DNA from: Acidobacteriota bacterium
GTDB lineage: Bacteria; Acidobacteriota; Terriglobia; Terriglobales; Acidobacteriaceae
Direction of reading: 5' to 3'
Assembly: GCA_003225615.1 (NCBI GenBank)
Contig: QIAS01000012.1
Location: 1 to 5,987, forward strand
DNA length: 5,987 nt
Below are positions 4,797 to 5,987 of this stretch, piece by piece. Numbering within the stretch: position 1 is the first letter of the stretch; every line of letters starts with the position of its first letter. The notes under the pieces are model-generated. The model had not been told where the DNA came from and made no database searches. It worked only from the letters and a program-made list of their open reading frames with translations. The translations under genes were made by a program, and so were the position numbers.

Positions 4797-5987
4797 CTAA
4801 CTCGAATTAACGTTTTAGCCGTGCCCATGTTGTCGAAACGGTCGTAGGCACGGACGACGATGACGTGGTCGGTCTGGACCCGAGGAGTGGGCAGCGGCGT
4901 TGCTTTCTTACCTTTCGCCGGCGCAGCCGGAGCCGCACTCGGTTCCAGTTCCGCAAGGCTGATTTTGAAATCATAGTTTTCGGCCTTGTTGTCGGAAATC
5001 TGGTCAACCGGTTCCACCAGTTGCCAGTCCCCGGCGTCCAGAGAGTACTCGGCGCGCTTGATTGGTGAGAACGAGTCAATTGCATGAAAGGCAACGTGCA
5101 GGCCACCGGACTCGGCGGTCACGCCTAAGCCCTGAATTTGCGGTGGGGTCGTGTCCACTTCGAAGCGCGAGCTTTCTTTGTCGGCGCTCAGGGCTTCACC
5201 GGGAGAGTGCGAAGGGCTGTCGGAGGCGACAATCTTAATCGAGTAACCGCCATCCGGAAGCAGGCCGGCGTCGAAGGTGTAGTACTTGTCGGTGAGATCG
5301 TCGGCAAGCAAGAGCCAGCGGGATTCGCCATCTCCCCGGAAGTAGACGGCGTAGACGAGTTGGTCGTCATTATCGTCGTGGGCGTTCCATTTCACGCTGA
5401 TCGCATCGCGGTCCTTAAAGGGTGCAGGCGGAGGCAGAGTGCTCATGTCGACATTGGGTTGCTTGGCTATCTGGGGATAACGCATCGCGGTAAGCACCGT
5501 GACGTCCTCAATTTCCGGAGCAACGTTCTTAGGCAGATAGTTGATGCGAATGCTGTCGAGGCGGGGCGAAGGATTTCCGGCGTGGAGCACAGCCTTCCAC
5601 TGGATGAAGCGGGCGGCGGGAACGATGAGGAGAGGGTTTTTCTGTAGGTCAACCGGCTGCCACGAACTCCAGTTGCGGTCGGGATTGTCGACGTTACCGC
5701 TACGGGCGAACAGCTCGATATTGCCGACGCCGCGGAATTCTGCGCGTCCCCAACGAGAGAAGTTACGGGCATCAAAGATATCGCTTTCGTACGTGCCTTG
5801 CGACGTGGCAGCAGGGCCAATCAGGAACAACTTGCCCAGATTGCTGGTGGAGGCATAAAGGCCTCCGCCGGGAGCCTTGGCAAACGCGGTGACCTGGCTG
5901 GCGCCTGCCTTGATCAGGTCAATGTATTCGTCAGTTCCGGTAATGGCGAAGATGTGTCCTCGATTGCCGGTCCCGGCGAGCAGATTG
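4793..5987 (-). CDS. C-terminal part of a large beta-propeller / discoidin-like / FnIII-like protein (5' end outside window)
   Basis: Open frame from the right edge (first full codon at 5986) to the TAG at 4795-4793, 397 residues visible. A TTG at 5830 sits inside the open frame and is not a believable start. Visible residues 1-60 look like the last strands of a beta-propeller (LLAGTGNRGHIFAIT, 2-16; GGLYASTSNLGKLFLIGP, 40-57). About 65-152 resembles a discoidin/F5-8-type beta-sandwich (TYESDIFDARNFSRWG; ARFIQWKAVL; SPRLDSIRINYLPKNVAPEI). About 190-278 is FnIII-like with an Asp-rich loop (HDDNDDQLVYAVYF). Then come an Ig-like region after TTPPQIQGL (280-288), an Ala/Pro/Lys-rich spacer (about 350-370) and a final beta strand pair ending IRVR. 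This suggests an exported carbohydrate- or surface-binding protein, but any signal peptide is outside the window. No catalytic residues are recognised; hypothetical propeller protein is the honest call. Confidence 0.8.
   Translation of the reverse strand, partial: NLLAGTGNRGHIFAITGTDEYIDLIKAGASQVTAFAKAPGGGLYASTSNLGKLFLIGPAATSQGTYESDIFDARNFSRWGRAEFRGVGNIELFARSGNVDNPDRNWSSWQPVDLQKNPLLIVPAARFIQWKAVLHAGNPSPRLDSIRINYLPKNVAPEIEDVTVLTAMRYPQIAKQPNVDMSTLPPPAPFKDRDAISVKWNAHDDNDDQLVYAVYFRGDGESRWLLLADDLTDKYYTFDAGLLPDGGYSIKIVASDSPSHSPGEALSADKESSRFEVDTTPPQIQGLGVTAESGGLHVAFHAIDSFSPIKRAEYSLDAGDWQLVEPVDQISDNKAENYDFKISLAELEPSAAPAAPAKGKKATPLPTPRVQTDHVIVVRAYDRFDNMGTAKTLIRVR

Noticed and set aside
5138..5647. Plus-strand open frame of 169 codons
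   Set aside because: Antisense to the propeller-type gene, with no ribosome site and no recognisable motif.
5828..5830. TTG at 5830 as the start of the propeller-type protein
   Set aside because: The same frame stays open to the window edge with propeller-like sequence upstream, so this codon is internal.

Overview
The window looks like a chromosomal segment of a GC-rich bacterium, probably an Acidobacteriota (Terriglobia-like) genome. The basis is indirect: a moderately GC-rich composition, a Gram-negative lipoprotein-sorting (Lol) exporter, a long propeller/discoidin-like/FnIII-like secreted-type protein, and GC-rich palindromic intergenic repeats of a style I associate with that phylum. 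No marker gene fixes the taxonomy. All five supported genes lie on the minus strand, so the region is read from right to left.

Layout in the direction of transcription. (1) 5987-4793 is the C-terminal part of a large beta-propeller/adhesion-module protein whose 5' end is outside the window. (2) 4796-4678 is an intergenic block almost entirely made of palindromic repeat sequence. (3) 4656-4072 is a small membrane protein of the isoprenylcysteine carboxyl methyltransferase (ICMT/PEMT) family. (4) 4071-3929 holds a possible terminator, a TATAAT -10 box and a 4 x 7-bp tandem repeat just before the next start codon. (5) 3928-2597 is a LolC/LolE-type permease. (6) 2596-2321 is an unusually long gap between the permease and its ATPase, with a double REP-like element, a CRP/FNR-type palindrome placed like a class II activator site, a -10 box and a leader hairpin. 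(7) 2320-1631 is the LolD-type ATPase. (8) 1630-1341 is a regulatory-looking spacer with four helically phased TGCA cores, a candidate promoter and a leader hairpin. (9) 1340-1 is the N-terminal half of the ClpC Hsp100 unfoldase, which runs off the left edge.

Functionally, the permease and LolD should assemble into the inner-membrane ABC complex that extracts mature lipoproteins and passes them to the periplasmic carrier LolA. ClpC is the cytoplasmic AAA+ unfoldase that feeds ClpP. The methyltransferase-like and propeller proteins have no demonstrable link to either.

I found no CRISPR array, tRNA, rRNA, transposase, phage gene or defence system. The most interesting signals are non-coding: repeat elements that supply the stop codons of two genes, a cloverleaf-like composite repeat, a consensus CRP-type palindrome splitting lolC from lolD, and the phased TGCA array upstream of clpC.
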